Assembly: GCA_022539475.1 (NCBI GenBank)
Contig: VCMS01000135.1
Coordinates: 62,001 to 126,000 of the forward strand
Length of the DNA: 64,000 nt
From: Gracilaria domingensis
Lineage: Eukaryota; Rhodophyta; Florideophyceae; Gracilariales; Gracilariaceae
Direction: 5' to 3'
Below the pieces are notes generated by a model that was not told the origin of the DNA, searched no databases, and was given only the letters and a program-made list of their open reading frames with translations. How positions within the stretch are numbered: position 1 is the stretch's first letter; every line of letters begins with the position of its first letter. The position numbers and the translations under genes were made by a program. Of this stretch, positions 40,156-52,385 are shown piece after piece.

Positions 40156-40664
40156 ATGTTTGGCATTACTTCTATAATCGTTGATCTACTATAGTTAGTG
40201 ATTTTAGAAGATATTTATTTGTTTCGCATTGTGTGGTTAGTATTCTGATCACAATGTGGGATCTTTTGTTTTATGATGGCTTCTTATCTGCCATAGTAAA
40301 CCAATTGCTTTGTTATTTTCTTTGCTTTTTCGTCTGATACAAATGGATGGAAGAGAAAACTGTGTAGTCTCTTTACTGTTTTGATGCGTTGTAAAAGTCC
40401 ATGGCCTCTTGCGACATAAGATTTAGCATAGATTTAACCCTCGAATGCAGTACACTTGAATCTCGGATGTAGTACACTTGACTCTTAATCCTGCGGAGTT
40501 GACTCCCTGTCATGAATCATAATCAAATACTTTCTCTTTCACACTCTCGATAGTGAGACATGGAGACGTCCTGACCAGAAGAAGTATGAAGACAAGTTGT
40601 GTATGGAAAAAGAGGGTTCGCATGTAGTAACAGAACTTGTTTTACTCAACACACCTTTCTACTT
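40156..40664. other. spacer left of the Helitron
   Basis: AT-rich sequence with no gene. It contains a short direct repeat (GTACACTTGAATCTCGG and GTACACTTGACTCTT near 40450-40490). The 3' end of the Helitron (CTRR preceded by a hairpin on the minus strand) should lie here, but I could not identify it with confidence. Confidence 0.4.
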
Positions 40665-43600
40665 CTAGTTGTATCGTCTACTCTCGACGAAATCTACAGC
40701 CTCAGGTAGACCTGGGTTCTTCACTCGTACTGGCATTTCATGAATTTCTGCTGTGCGAATAGGTGTATCATCTTCATTGTGGAGGAGAAGCACCTGTGTG
40801 TTTTTCCGAACTCTTGAAAGTCCCGCATATACTTGTCCTGGAGCAAAGAAATTTGCACGAAAATCGATTACCATCTTCCGTAATGTTTGGCCTTGACTCT
40901 TGTGAACAGTGGCAGCAAATGCTAGACGGATAGAAAACTGACGCCTTCTCACTTTGATTCCAATGTACTCAAATTTGAAATCAATTCGATGTAGCACGTG
41001 GTTCTGAGTCAATTGACGATCAGAATTCATTTCGGCAATTCTGACACATCGACGAGAGACACCAGTGACAACGAACATCTTTCCATGCACGAGATGTGGA
41101 TGCAGAACATTTCGTACAACTATAACTGGAACTCCAACCTTTAGTAAGAGATTGTGGGGAGGCACTCCAGTAGTGGCTTAGTTGTATGTCACCTCGGGGC
41201 CCAGGACTGTTTGGATGCGATCTCCATGGGGAGATCTCATTGGCTCCACTGTTGTCGCTGATGGAAGATGATACTTTCTTCCAGGAAATATTCTCAATGC
41301 AGCCTGGTTATGTTCATCATCTAATTGATTGGTAAGTGCAACGATCAGAGGATCTAGACGAACTTCTTTCATATCTTGGGAATCAATCAAATTCCAAGTC
41401 CTCTGTAGGCTCGTTGAATCTTTGAGGGAGACATGAGTGGTAGTGATACCATGGGTGACGACCGTCCCTTTCTGATATCAAGTAGAAGTCGTGCAAAACG
41501 AAGATCATTCTGCTGACGAACTTGTTCCGTGAGACGAAGTACCTCCGTATTTCGATCCCAGAGCTCGGAATCGTACCACGGGAGTTCACGAAGAATATTG
41601 ACAGGGATCCGTCTTGCATTCTCATTTTCATCTGTAATCGTTCTTGTCCTCGGAATGACTGGTAGTAACTGCATGTAGTCGCCAGCCAACACCATAATGA
41701 GCCCTCCAGAATCTTTCCTTGGCCGTCTTAGATCCTTCAAAATGGCATCAACGACTTCCAGGAGAAGCTTAGGGCACACGGAGGCCTCGTCAATGACCAG
41801 TAATACAATCTTGCGAAGAAGCTCTGCTCTTTGAGTTCGAGGTCCATACTTTGAAAGAGTTCTTCTCTCTCTACTTTGAGAATTCTTGTCGTCGTCAACT
41901 CCAGTTCCCAGCAGACTGTGAAAGGTTCTTCCCCCCGAGTAAAGAGCAGCTGCGATACCAGTTGTAGCAGTCATCTCCACCAGTAATCCTTGAGATTCCA
42001 CAATATCCCTCAATAGCGATAGGAGATAGGTTTTTCCTGTCCCGGCATGTCCTTGTACGAAAAAGACTTTCCCTGCTGTATCTGTTCGTTCTTCCTCGGA
42101 TTGTCTCTTCTTCTCCATTACAGCTCTCATTATTTTGTCAAAGACACGCTTCTGTCCATCTTTTAAGTTTGAATATCTTTCCCTGAGTACATTTTGTGAT
42201 CGAGATGGATGGGCCTGTCACTTTTGAATAGTCTCTATAGTTCTGTCTACCTCACTTTGCTTGATTCCTAATTGCTGAACTGTCTCGCTAAAATATGGAT
42301 GGTCTCGGATAGGTCGTCCTCCATGGCGATCTGATATCTGTATGATTCTTCTCATCAACTCTTTTCTTCTCATTGAACTGCTTCTCTCCCGCATATCTGA
42401 CATGAGCGGTACTATATGTCTCTCAATCCAATCCTGAGGATTTGCACCCTGTTGGTAACATGTAACAACCATCCTGCGCAGTTCGGACGGCGTGGAGTAG
42501 TTTCTCACTGCTTAGTTGAAAGCCGTTTCGTATTCATTCTCGTTAACTAGAATCCCCCTTGCAATAGCCGCATCTCTGTATGACGTATGCGTTTCACCGT
42601 GAAACTTCTTTGCATCTTCAAAAGAACTAAAAGCGGCGTTCATAAGCAGAATTCTGAGAGCAAAGAGTTCTAGATTTCCTGGTGATACAAATCTAATCCT
42701 TGCCACAGACGCACTTTCTTCATCTCTGTCGACTATGAATTTCGGGGGTCTTCCGGAATCAAGAGAGGCATCTCTCTCTGGAATAGAGCGAGGCAGCTTG
42801 TCATAAAGACGAACAGACTCGTAATATGATAGGTAATCCAGATTAGAATACTCAGAAGGTCGCTTGAAACATCTCTCCAACATTGAAGACTTCAAACTTC
42901 TTGGTAGACGAGTGTTCCGAACTAATACTTGCCTCTCTTCTGGCAGATGAACGTCAAGAGCTTGAACGCAGAGATCAATTCGAACGTGTCTGAACTCAAA
43001 CAGATTCCAGGCAGCTTCAACCGCTCCAACCACACGTGATCTCATATAGGCCCTTATCTCGCTCTCAAGTTCTCTTTCTGAGCCTCTTTGATCAGTACTT
43101 CGAGACTCTCTTGATGTAATGAATACGTCATGTTCTTTTCCAGGTTTAAAAGCATATTTCATCAGATAGGCTACTGCTGTTCCACCTTGTGTACGCTCGA
43201 CGTTTATATGGGCCTTGTACTTCCTTGTCAGATCTGGATTGTACGGAACAACTTTCAAATCTTCTTCTGTTCGTCTTCTGTAAGTGACTCTGTTTGTCAA
43301 ATCTTCAATGGTTGTCTCTGGGACCACATCCATATGGTCATACCCGAATCAACACTGACCGTTCCGAGTGCGTCCCCGACAATATGGTGAATGGCGGTGG
43401 ATATTGAACCGCTTCACCAATGCTCGGAGCTCTTGATCTTCTTGAGATTGTCCTCGTGGAAGCTCTGCCTTTATAAGGCTGTCAATAATTTCAGGATCGT
43501 CCATGGTTCCACCCTCTAACCATAGAAGGATGTGGTGATGGGGTGTGTTCCTTTCTTGAAACTCAAGTTTTGCAGCAATTCCGATACATTTCAGGCCGAA

Positions 43601-44320
43601 AATAGCTTCCGAATTTTTATGAAGATCAGTCATAATTGAGTTGGCATACTGATTGTAGACTCTGGCAACCAGATCAGGTCTGTCGAAAGGTCGTGAGCGG
43701 TTTCCTTGTGGAGAAAAAGCGCCAGTGTTATCATTGTCAAGTCCAAATCTCTTCATTTCCTCTCTCCACACGTTCATTGTAACCGTGATGAAAAATGTCG
43801 GTGAGCCCATCCTGGCAACCATTGCTTGAACATCCAAACGCTTCTGTTTCCAGTAGGCAGGTGAGTTCTTGTGGTTTCCAGGAAGATACAACTTCCCGGG
43901 TGGACCAAGCTCATCTGTTCCACTGTGCGTTCCCTGCTGAAGTTCCCGTTCCTCTACCATTCTCATTTGCTCAGACTCAAGGTAGCGGAGCCGTAAGTCT
44001 TCGATATTAATATAGGTTCGTAGCAGTCACTTTTGAAGCAGAGTCCCCGAGTTTAGTAATATATTATCTGTGTACAACCTCCGTTTCGTATGTTCCGCCC
44101 AAGTCAGTCTGTCGACATCAGTAATATTAGATGATGATCTAGATCCTCTTGATCTTCCCGTTCCCTCGCCTCTGGCATCAATGTATGCTACCATATCGTA
44201 AGGTAAGTGAAGATCTCCATAAGGGTATAGTAATGGGAACGCTCCCATCTCAGCAGCCTTAGAGTCTGATTTCAGACGGCGATATTTGACAGTCCTTCTC
44301 CACAGGTTTCCAGTGGACAT
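40665..44320 (-). pseudogene. Helitron Rep nuclease and Pif1-like helicase
   Basis: Rep part: GAFPLLYPYGDLHLPYD start, FFITVTMN, the HUH motif in ERNTPHHHILLWLEGG (about 43510-43550) and a catalytic Tyr context AVAYLMKYAFKPGK (about 43138-43178). Helicase part: Walker A GHAGTGKT (about 42030-42055), Walker B LLVIDEAS (about 41785-41810), LAGDYMQLLPV, and the C-terminal FAATVHKSQGQTL with YAGLSRV near 40830-40920. The main frame is interrupted by stops near 44026 (TGA), 43346 (TGA), 42509 (TAA) and 42215 (TGA); the frame then changes near 41390, with one more stop near 41166. The copy cannot make a full protein. Confidence 0.85.
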
Positions 44321-44330
44321 GTAATCGGTT

Positions 44331-45554
44331 TCACGACCCGTTGACCAGCTGCGCTACTGGAGCATCAGAACGAAACAATCCCGTGGGATCCACTATAAAT
44401 GCTCTCATTGCCAGGGGACGACCTCTACAGTCCTCAGGTAGAGGTCCGCTTCCAGTATCGACTTCGATTCGACCTTCTCTTTCTCCTTGATAATTTCTAA
44501 CGACAATACCTTGTGCAGCTGCGTCTGCGGAAATATCTACCCTAGCCGGAGCCGTATGTCTGGCTATATTCACTTGTCTGCTTTCTGATGACAGGAAGAG
44601 GTTCCTATAGCGATCTCGAGCTATATCCGGTCTTGGCTGCAGAACTTCGTATAACCTTGGCACCAAGTACCTAATACTCGGGTTGGCAACTATGCGCCTC
44701 AAGAATGTACTGGAGTAATCTCTGGCGTTTAAACTAGGGGGACCTTCTGACCAGAGGTATGTGTGACGAACTTCTCGGCTCGGAACTGACAAAGACACGT
44801 TTCCTTGAACGCGAAGAAAAGAAGGCCCGCCACCTCTTACATATTTCATGTCCGTGAAGCTCACGACATTCGCAAACATTGTGTTCATGTGTGTTGACAC
44901 CGACTGAAAGGACCTTAAACTGTAGAGCCTCTCAACTCTAGTACTTGTATGAGATCGTTTAAACGTAATATCGAGGCTACTGCGAGAGCCTTTTGCACCA
45001 CAGCATGTACCGTCCAATTCAGTCCCTAAAATAACTGCTCCGCAGAATTTGCACATTCGTATACGAAGAACCCATCCAAAGTCCTTCAGTGGGCATCCTG
45101 AAGATCGGTGTCCAGAGTTTCCACACTTTCCACAGCATGAAGGAAGCGAGTCCGGAATAAGTTGATGTTCAGGGTTCCTTGAGGAGCTTGCTCTACCAAG
45201 ACGTATGTTTTCAGCATTTGCATCCCAAACATAATGGGTATGAGAATGAATACCTCTTCTCGGTATAGCAGCATTCCGCATGACAGTTTGGTCCGTATCT
45301 GAAGGAATACCAGTTGACGAAGAAGACATGTAAAGCTCCTCGGGATTGTGCGGTTCTAGCCGAACATCAACTCCTTCGACCATTTGTTCAGTATCAGGTT
45401 CACGAATCTCATTAACAACAGATGTGCGAGATCTTGTGCTAAGTCCTGCAGTACGCGACTGTCTCCTTGACGACCTTGCTTCTGATCGTGTACGACCGGC
45501 ATTTGATCTAGGGCCTCCACGCCGAGATCGTGGTGTTTCCGGAGCCTCAGACAT
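44331..45554 (-). pseudogene. Helitron RepHel N-terminal region
   Basis: An open stretch of 407 codons. After a basic Arg/Ser-rich N-terminus it has a zinc knuckle (CGKCGNSGHRSSGC, CX2CX4HX4C) and a second Cys set (CKFCGAVILGTELDGTCCGA), the usual start of Helitron proteins. Text typical of the Helitron-like N domain follows (YLVPRLYEVLQPRPDIARDRYRNLFL). The frame ends near 44331 and the signal continues in another frame, so one shift separates it from the Rep part. Confidence 0.75.
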
Positions 45555-46158
45555 TGTAAGAAACGATTGCCCTCACAACGCTGCCGTAGGCAAGGCATCC
45601 GGAACGGAAACTTGAAGGGTTGAAGAGAGCTCAAACCGTCTGTCTGAAATGAGGGAGAAAAGGTTCTCTTAAGTGCTAAAGAACTGGAGGAATTGTAGCT
45701 AAACAACAGGAGTACCTTCCAGATGCTTTTGATACGTATCTAAACTATTCCAAAATTTATACGTAAGTTTTCAAATTAATATATACGTTGGAGCTCATCA
45801 GTTACATAATTCGTGATGATCGGTCTCTGTCCGAAGATTGTTATACTTCACCACCTCTCGAATCTAGACAAATCTTGTGTTTAGTGTTTTATTCTCATAT
45901 GACAATTTTGTTGCATGTCACATGAGTTTTTGTGAGACGTTTACGTGCGGTTACTTTTCGTATTACATACCTGTAATGTTGTGCTACAATTATATATACG
46001 TTTCTCAATTTATCGCAGTACATTGTCTGGTACAATTTAGTTTAAACTCCCCTTTATTGTAAATCGTTCTACTTAAGTTCAGCTAAGCCGTGATTCATCT
46101 TCGATACCGCTCTACTCAATCGCAAAAATTGAACCAACTACTCTAACCTATCGCAACA
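45555..46158. other. AT-rich spacer right of the Helitron
   Basis: About 600 bases without a gene. The 5' end of the Helitron and the leader of the 128-residue gene should lie here. Confidence 0.4.
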
Positions 46159-46545
46159 ATGGCACACACTTCGAAAGAATATGATATGCTTATTGAGGCA
46201 TGTCGCGCAACCGCTTTTGCACGTCGTGATATATGCGCCGCACGCCTGTCCGATATAATGCAGAAACTTTCCGTCGTGCAAGCGGCTCTAAAACATGTTT
46301 CGAATTTAAATTTGGCCTCTCCTGTGTTTGGCGATATGATTTCCCGTGCTGCAAACTATCTGGATACGACTTATTTTGGTTTTTTGGATTATGGCGTCAT
46401 TGCATCTGGTACTTACACCGGTGCTAGGCGGCCATCTGCCTTACCTCCAGCCAAAGCGCCCCACGTTGACACGTTTCCCATGTGGGGCCCTTGCATTGAC
46501 ATGGAGGCCGAAGAATCGGACACGTGTTCGACGATTGATAAGTAA
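46159..46545 (+). CDS. orphan protein (128 residues)
   Basis: A single-exon frame from ATG in a good context (CAACAATGG) to TAA. The N-terminal two thirds are helical (ACRATAFARRDICAARLSDIMQKL), followed by a GYGV-type aromatic turn, a Pro-rich linker and an acidic Cys-containing end. No signal, membrane span or known domain. It is not similar to the 161-residue orphan on the other side of the Helitron. It could be a host gene or one carried by the transposon; host is simpler. Confidence 0.55.
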   Translation: MAHTSKEYDMLIEACRATAFARRDICAARLSDIMQKLSVVQAALKHVSNLNLASPVFGDMISRAANYLDTTYFGFLDYGVIASGTYTGARRPSALPPAKAPHVDTFPMWGPCIDMEAEESDTCSTIDK

Positions 46546-46553
46546 TCAAACCG

Positions 46554-46617
46554 TTTCGCGCGAACGCCTGCAACCGCGGAAACGTTTGATTTTCATTGGC
46601 TGATTTTTAGCGCGAAA
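46554..46617. promoter_or_regulatory. facing E2F-like sites with inverted CCAAT box
   Basis: TTTCGCGC at 46554-46561 and its reverse complement GCGCGAAA at 46610-46617 face each other, with ATTGG (inverted CCAAT) at 46594-46598 between them. TTTCGCGC is the E2F/DP consensus of plants, algae and animals. They lie just after the stop of the 128-residue gene, so they may belong to an unseen transcript or be a chance pair. Confidence 0.3.
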
Positions 46618-47449
46618 TAAAATGGTATAGTTTACTTTATTTTGAAGGGGTTCTGTACCTCATACCCATCGCAATCCTTAGTGCTGGTAGATTGGTTCTC
46701 TAGAACCCTTTTTTCAGGCACCACAGAAGTGCAGCAAATCTTTCCAGTAAACATATTTCTTTTTCTAACCATTAATTTGTTTGTTTATTTTCGAGCAAGA
46801 AAGTAACGATATATCTTCTCTAAAACAGTATATCTCGCACAAATAAGCATGCAAAATAAAAAAGCTATTGTTTGGCCTAACTTCTTACTTCGTGGAAACG
46901 GTGTGTAGTCTAAAAAACTATTTCGTTGCAATTTTTGGCCTTAACATCATGTGTAGTAGAGAAGATATGACAACTTTAATTTAGTGAATGCGGCGTACTT
47001 CTTGCGGTATCTTTCCTCGGAAAAAGGTACATCGTGCACTACATAGTGCATACTTTGGGCTAACACCAAGACTTGGTTGAAACACGAACCGAACTACATA
47101 AATCGTGCAACGAAACTTTGTCAAGGCAACTAGTTCTACTGTAATAACACAAATATTTGAAAACGACATATTAACTAAAATGTTCGAACTCGAGTCATAT
47201 CATTAGTTTTTGCGGTCCGTCACCAATGCCCGCATCTCCCTGGATAGTTGTTAGGGGGTCTCTATCAAAGACCCAAAATCCTATTTAACAGACGAAACGC
47301 AAACCCCTTGCAAAAATTGTAACCACTCGTATCAGACGAATGACCTTCAACATCCTTTTCTCCCAACAACCATCTGTTTCCTTGCAGTATCAAAGTTCTA
47401 CATGATTGTAGAGCAAAACCCTGCGATAAACGCTATGTGGAATCTCCAC
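46618..47449. other. AT-rich spacer
   Basis: About 830 bases with no gene, repeat or signal that I can support. Confidence 0.4.
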
Positions 47450-48290
47450 TAGGATGTCCGAGTCCTACTCCCTATGAGAGGTAGGCTCAGCGATAGAACC
47501 CTCTGTCCGTGCTCGAGTCGCGAGACAAGCCGGGTGTAAGACCGGAGACAGTGACTGGATATACCTACAGAGGTGAGATGCAAAGAACGGTGTAGATCCA
47601 GAGGTGGGGTGTGATCCGGACCTGGAGAGATGGGGAAAAAGGGAACCGTGTCAACGGGGGAAAGCTCACGGTGCAACCCACCGGAGCGGAGCTACGGACC
47701 GTGCGAACCGGCGGGAACAGGTCCGATAGCGGAGCGACGCACAAACGCGTGCCAAAAATATATACCCAATACTGGGGCGGAAGCAATACCTGAACCAGGT
47801 GAACGGGTGACAACAACAGTCACGAAAGTAAACAACAAAATACAATGACAACAACAATGGACCGATACAACGGTAGATATAACAAAGATTCCAGAGATGC
47901 AAGCTTCCTAAGTGACCCTGAGGGGTAGTAGGGCCGAAACCAATCGTGGTTACTCTCCGAGAGGAGTGGTAAACCTACGTAGGCAGCTGTCTACTATAGC
48001 CCGATCCTCAACAGGACGCGACTCAGTTGTACATTTACTTGGAGGCTCCAGGGTAAGATCACCCGAGCATATACTATTACTACTACGGTATCTACGATGC
48101 ACACCTCCCGAGGGTCATACACGTGGGCGAACCACTGTCAGGGTGCAGGGTATTCCCCGACCGGCTTGGCGCAAATATCTAACTAGCCAGCTCCTCCACG
48201 TGGCCTACTATCACACTTACTAGGCACTTCCCATGCAGGGTCCACCTATTAAGGGTCCAACCAAACCATCCCAACAATAACCAAAATTAA
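47450..48290 (-). repeat. LTR and leader relic of a gypsy element (fossil)
   Basis: It shares with element 1 and the relic at 61010-61740 the blocks GGGTGTAAGACC (47527-47538), GGATATACCTAC with GAGGT, GATCCAG and GAACCGTGTCAACGGGG. An LTR-like part from about 47910 follows, starting with a GTGACCCTGAGGGG block and CTCTCCG, and including CACGTGG sites. Orientation matches a minus-strand element. No coding part of that element remains beside it. Old and diverged. Confidence 0.6.
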
Positions 48291-49009
48291 AGGGAGTTTT
48301 CATAACTTAGCCACGTCACCGGCCATCGGTACCATCTCATTATGAGAACCGTGATGCATCCGATAGCAGAAAGGCGTTGCTCCACAATGATCTCCCTCCA
48401 ATACTTATGACGCAAATGCTTATGACCGCAACAGAATCATGTGTCAAACACTCCTTCACTTTCAACAAGACGGTTGTCTCGACCGACACATCTCGCGCTA
48501 TACCACAACCGTTATTCTGACGTTAATTCAATTGCACGCAAAAACCAAAACAAGACGTTGCTCTTCTTGCGCACTGATAGACAACCAGACCTGGCGCCAA
48601 ACAAAACTCACAATTCATCCTAACACACACATGACCACTGCCCGTAACTTCACAGTTCCAACGCAGAGGAAAAAACCTCCGCTAACTGGAACGCCTTCTT
48701 CACCGCACATCTCACAGCACAGTAGATTCGATTGTGTGCGTTGCAATGTCATGTTTAAAAACTTTGGTTTGTACTGCCTCTTTTCCATTGCTCTCAAACA
48801 AAGAATAAAACATGAACAAGGACACATTAAGGACAAGGAACCTTTTAGATACAATCAAACGGCTCAACGAATGATGACGGAATCAAGTGCATAAATTAGC
48901 ACCAACGCGAGCAGGGCCGATGCAGTGTTCACCATCAAACTGCATCCTGGGAGACGAATTTCGGTGCGACTGAAACTTTACCACTGTGGTGCAAATCCAG
49001 AACGCGTAA
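48291..49009. other. spacer between two LTR relics
   Basis: A 151-codon plus-strand open frame (48439-48894) lies here but is low in complexity (His, Thr, Arg, Lys), has no motif and no good start context. I see no supported feature. Confidence 0.35.
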
Positions 49010-49900
49010 AACACGCACAGGATGTCCGAAGTTCTGCCCCCTTGGGAATGGCAACTCGGTGGAAGAGCCTCTGTTGACACCGTGGACCTGGGTGTCAGAC
49101 CAATGGTGTGCTGAGGAAAGCCTACAGAAGTGAATGCAGAAACTTCAATACCAAAAGAATTGCCAGCCGAAGACGGTGTAGAAGCGAGGAATATCCGAAA
49201 AGAGGTGCGCTAGACACTCCGGGAGGAGGCGTAGCCCAAGAAACAAGGGAATTAAACCTGCAAAGAGAAAACGCGTGCCGTGCACACGCAGGCAAAAGGC
49301 CCGACGTCGGGGAAAAAGAGCAAGAAGGAGCAAAGAAGGAACCCAATACTGAGGAGGAGATCTGTCCTGTAATCAGAAATTAATATAAATAGTTAAATAG
49401 GAGACGTCAATACCACACGGTATATACAGATTCCTTACGCGCCTCAAGGGGAGTACGCGTACTTATACCTCTTTAAGTGACCCTCCGGGCAGAGTTGTAC
49501 ACCGGCAACGGCAGTAGCGCCAAGAGCCCACACTCCAGATGAGTCTCAAGTGCCCTCTGATTCGAGTTTCAGTTCTCGAAGGAGAGGCTTGGTTACTTTA
49601 ACATCAGGTGGTGCTCAGCCGCCCCTGCACTTCTAAGTACCCCAAGTGCAGAGCCGGTTGACTGATTACAATATTACACACCCGTACGGCTGGTACACGT
49701 ACGCAACCCCACTGTCAGAGTACTAAAATAAAGACAGACTAAAATATTTCCCAAAATACCCCACTTGTGCATTAGCCATCCTTTTCCACGTGTCCACGCC
49801 CAGCCAGTAGCCTTGGCCCATGCACGCCCCTCTACGGGTGCTAATTATGATTAAATTAACCAACAGTTGAAGACTCCCATGGGGGATGCACCTCATAACT
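49010..49900 (-). repeat. second LTR and leader relic of a gypsy element (fossil)
   Basis: Same order of blocks as the neighbouring relic but more diverged: GGGTGTCAGACC, CCTACAGAAGTGAATGCA, a purine-rich stretch, then AAGTGACCCTCCGGGCAGAGTT. An AT-rich middle follows, with CCACGTGTCC near 49785. It is again in minus-strand orientation without a coding part. No target duplication was found. Confidence 0.5.
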
Positions 49901-50045
49901 TCAAGTGCAACGTGCACAGGCGCATCGCTCGTATATGAAGAGCTTCTTCGTCGAACACCCCTAGAATCGGGTTTGCTCCACAACCACCTACATCTTCTTT
50001 ACATGAATCATTTCAGACGCCGCAGTTGCTCAAGTTCAGGAGAAG

Positions 50046-51696
50046 ATGAAAATGGCCTTGTTCGAGAGATTTGAGCACAACACAAGCTTTAAAGAGCTCC
50101 GGAACAAGTATAACGTTTCCGAATTTCGCCTCTCAAAGGCATGGAAAGCTTGGACGGTGCACTATCCCGAGTCACAGCCGCAGTATTACACGGATATCTT
50201 CTTGCCGTATAGAGAGAATGGAGGTCCTACAGCACTCACCAAGGAAGAAGAAACAACTATTGTCCGCTCTGTAGAATATTTTGTGGCAAACAATACCCCG
50301 TTGATGAAAACTGGGATATGTGACCTTGTGCAGACGTATGTGAGCTCTCCAAACCCAGACCGTTGGCACAAAATTGGGTTCAAGGACAACAGCCCGTCCC
50401 TTGGATGGCTTAACCGATTCGTTATCAGACATAATCTTCAGTTCATGCCTGTTTGTATAATGGAGAGCGACCGAGCAGCCCTCACACCAGAGAAAATCGC
50501 AAGACACTTTGCGCTTTTGGAAAGCCTCATCGATCGGTACCACATCGTTGAACCTCGCCGCATATTTAATGTTGACGAGTCCGGAAGTTCGTTTTCCAAG
50601 ATCTTAGGGCGCAGCTTGCGAAACGGAATTGGAAGCAGGAATTCGGTACTTATCTAGAAAAATGTTCGTGTCAAAGGTTTTTGCGATCGTGTCACAGTTA
50701 TGCTTGTAATATCGGCAGGCGGTCGAGCCTGGAAGCCTGTCATAGTCTTTTGGGGCAAACGGGGGTAATTATCGCTTTGTTTCTGGAACGTTACAAACCC
50801 TCCATGACTTCCTACCTCCATGCTATCTCTATCAAAGAGAAATTCCAGGGGTTGATCCAGCAATCTTCTATGGTTGGGCCACGCAATATGTGGAAGAAAC
50901 GGAGGAACGTCGTCGCAATGGAAAGCATCTTCTGATTATCTTGGATGGATATGCAGGACACGTGCAGTATAGAACGCTTCAGTTGCTAAAGGAGAATCGC
51001 GTCATTGTAGTGGCTGTGCCTTCCCATACAAGCCATATTTTGCAACCTCTTGATGTGAGTGTTTTCCGTTCGTACAAGTCCTACATCCAACGAGAGATTC
51101 ATCGCGTGTCTGGGTATCGCTCTGTTTTAGATGTATTTGACATTGCAGAAGTCGTTACTGTGGCCTTATCAGAAGCATTGGTTTATCCAAAAATTCGCAG
51201 TGGATTTCGCCAGATCGGCAACTGGAACTATGAGAAGGGATATCCATGCGTGTCAGCTGTAAAACAGTCCGTGTTTCTTGAGAAGAAGGAAAATGAAGAT
51301 GAACTTACATTGCTTGCGCTTGTAGACACTTTTCTTAAAAGCTCTCGTTCGTTGGTTAATGAGAGCGATGTGGACGAAACGGGGTTAGTGAAGGTGTCAA
51401 CTGAGTACGGTCGTCATCTAACTGCTGAAAATGTGTTATTGGCTCTGATGAGAAGGACGACCGGTCCGCGTTGCTTCGAGGGCGCCGCAGATCTGCGCAG
51501 GCTCGCGGAGTTAGCGCCGCGTCGTGAAACTTTGTTTGCTTCTTTGAAGGCGAGTCGTTTAGAGCGACGACATATTGCTGCTGCTCGTGTTGCGCGTAAT
51601 CGCGCTATTGAGGGTATGCTTGGTTTGCAAGGAATGGACACTGTTGTGGTTCAAGAGGATGAGCGCGCTAGCAGAACCGAGCAAGACATTGTGTGA
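50046..51696 (+). pseudogene. broken pogo/Tigger-type transposase
   Basis: A Tc1/mariner-superfamily (pogo group) transposase. The N-terminal helix-turn-helix (LFERFEHNTSFKELRNKYNVSEFRLSKAW) and a CENP-B-type HTH (PDRWHKIGFKDNSPSLGWLNRF) bind DNA. The DDE core follows: FNVDESG (about 50562), LVISAGGRAWKPVIVFWGK, LLIILDGYAGHVQ (about 50935) and HTSHILQPLDVSVFRSYK (about 51033). The C-terminal 200 residues are intact and helical. The frame has a stop at 50655 and another near 50768. The signal then moves to another frame before 50830, where YGWATQYVEETEERRR leads into the second Asp. At least two stops and one shift make the copy dead. Members of the family are about 450-550 residues, so it is nearly full length. 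Confidence 0.85.
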
Positions 51697-52044
51697 GATC
51701 AGTGATGTATTTGTGGAAACCGTGATGGTTGGAACACCGCACTTGAGTTTATTTGTTTTTTGCTTGTTTGTTTGACTTATGAGTGTTTGAGATATCTGGG
51801 TTTGTGACTGCGTTTGAAAGCACAATGTTGTGTTTGCATGTATGAAAGTGACTCAATTATTAGAGGCGATATTACATTCTTTGAAGAGCTGAGTGTTTTT
51901 GCTTCAAAGCGCAGTAACTTATGTTCAATTTGCTTCAAAGTTTTTTGAGTTGTGCGAGTTTCGGTATGTAGCCCCATGGTTTTTGAGCTGCGAAGAGAGG
52001 TTTGATGTAGGTCCATTATTTAGTATTGACGTCAGAAGCGCAAC
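51697..52044. other. spacer between the pogo and Harbinger relics
   Basis: About 350 bases with no gene. The right end of the pogo-type element (which would duplicate TA) should be here; no inverted repeat was recognised. Confidence 0.35.
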
Positions 52045-52385
52045 CCTATCATGTGTCCAAAACTCAAAACATTTGGGTAAGGACCCAAACTTCTTCCCAA
52101 ACTCAAACGAGTTTAGACAGCAATTTGGGTCTCTGCATAAATTTCAAAACCACTCATGTCTCGCCAAGTTGTGCTGCTTCCTGATTCCGCAATTGGCACC
52201 ACCTCCATACAGACACACTGGTGTGTTGCATATCTTGACAAACGCATTCCCTGCGCAATGTCCTCTCGTGACATTTACTTCCATCAACACCACGTTCCAA
52301 CATGGACACCACCAGAGGCCCTAATTTTACTCCAAATAAGGATCTCGCACTGACGCCGTCATAGATTTCTGCATTCCAATCCACT

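Larger units (their letters stand above)
40665..45554 (-). mobile_element. Helitron (rolling-circle DNA transposon), decayed
   Basis: A nearly 5-kb coding relic with the RepHel layout that defines Helitrons: N-terminal zinc-finger region, HUH-type Rep nuclease and Pif1/RecD-like helicase. All pieces are on the minus strand in the right order, so this is one autonomous copy that has died by point changes rather than rearrangement. The small orphan genes on either side (39670-40155 and 46159-46545) lie close to its expected ends. Exact termini (5' TC, 3' CTRR) were not found. Confidence 0.85.

Noticed and set aside
48439-48894. Plus-strand open frame of 151 codons between two LTR relics
   Set aside because: Low-complexity His/Thr/Arg text, no start context and no similarity to the frames at the window edges.
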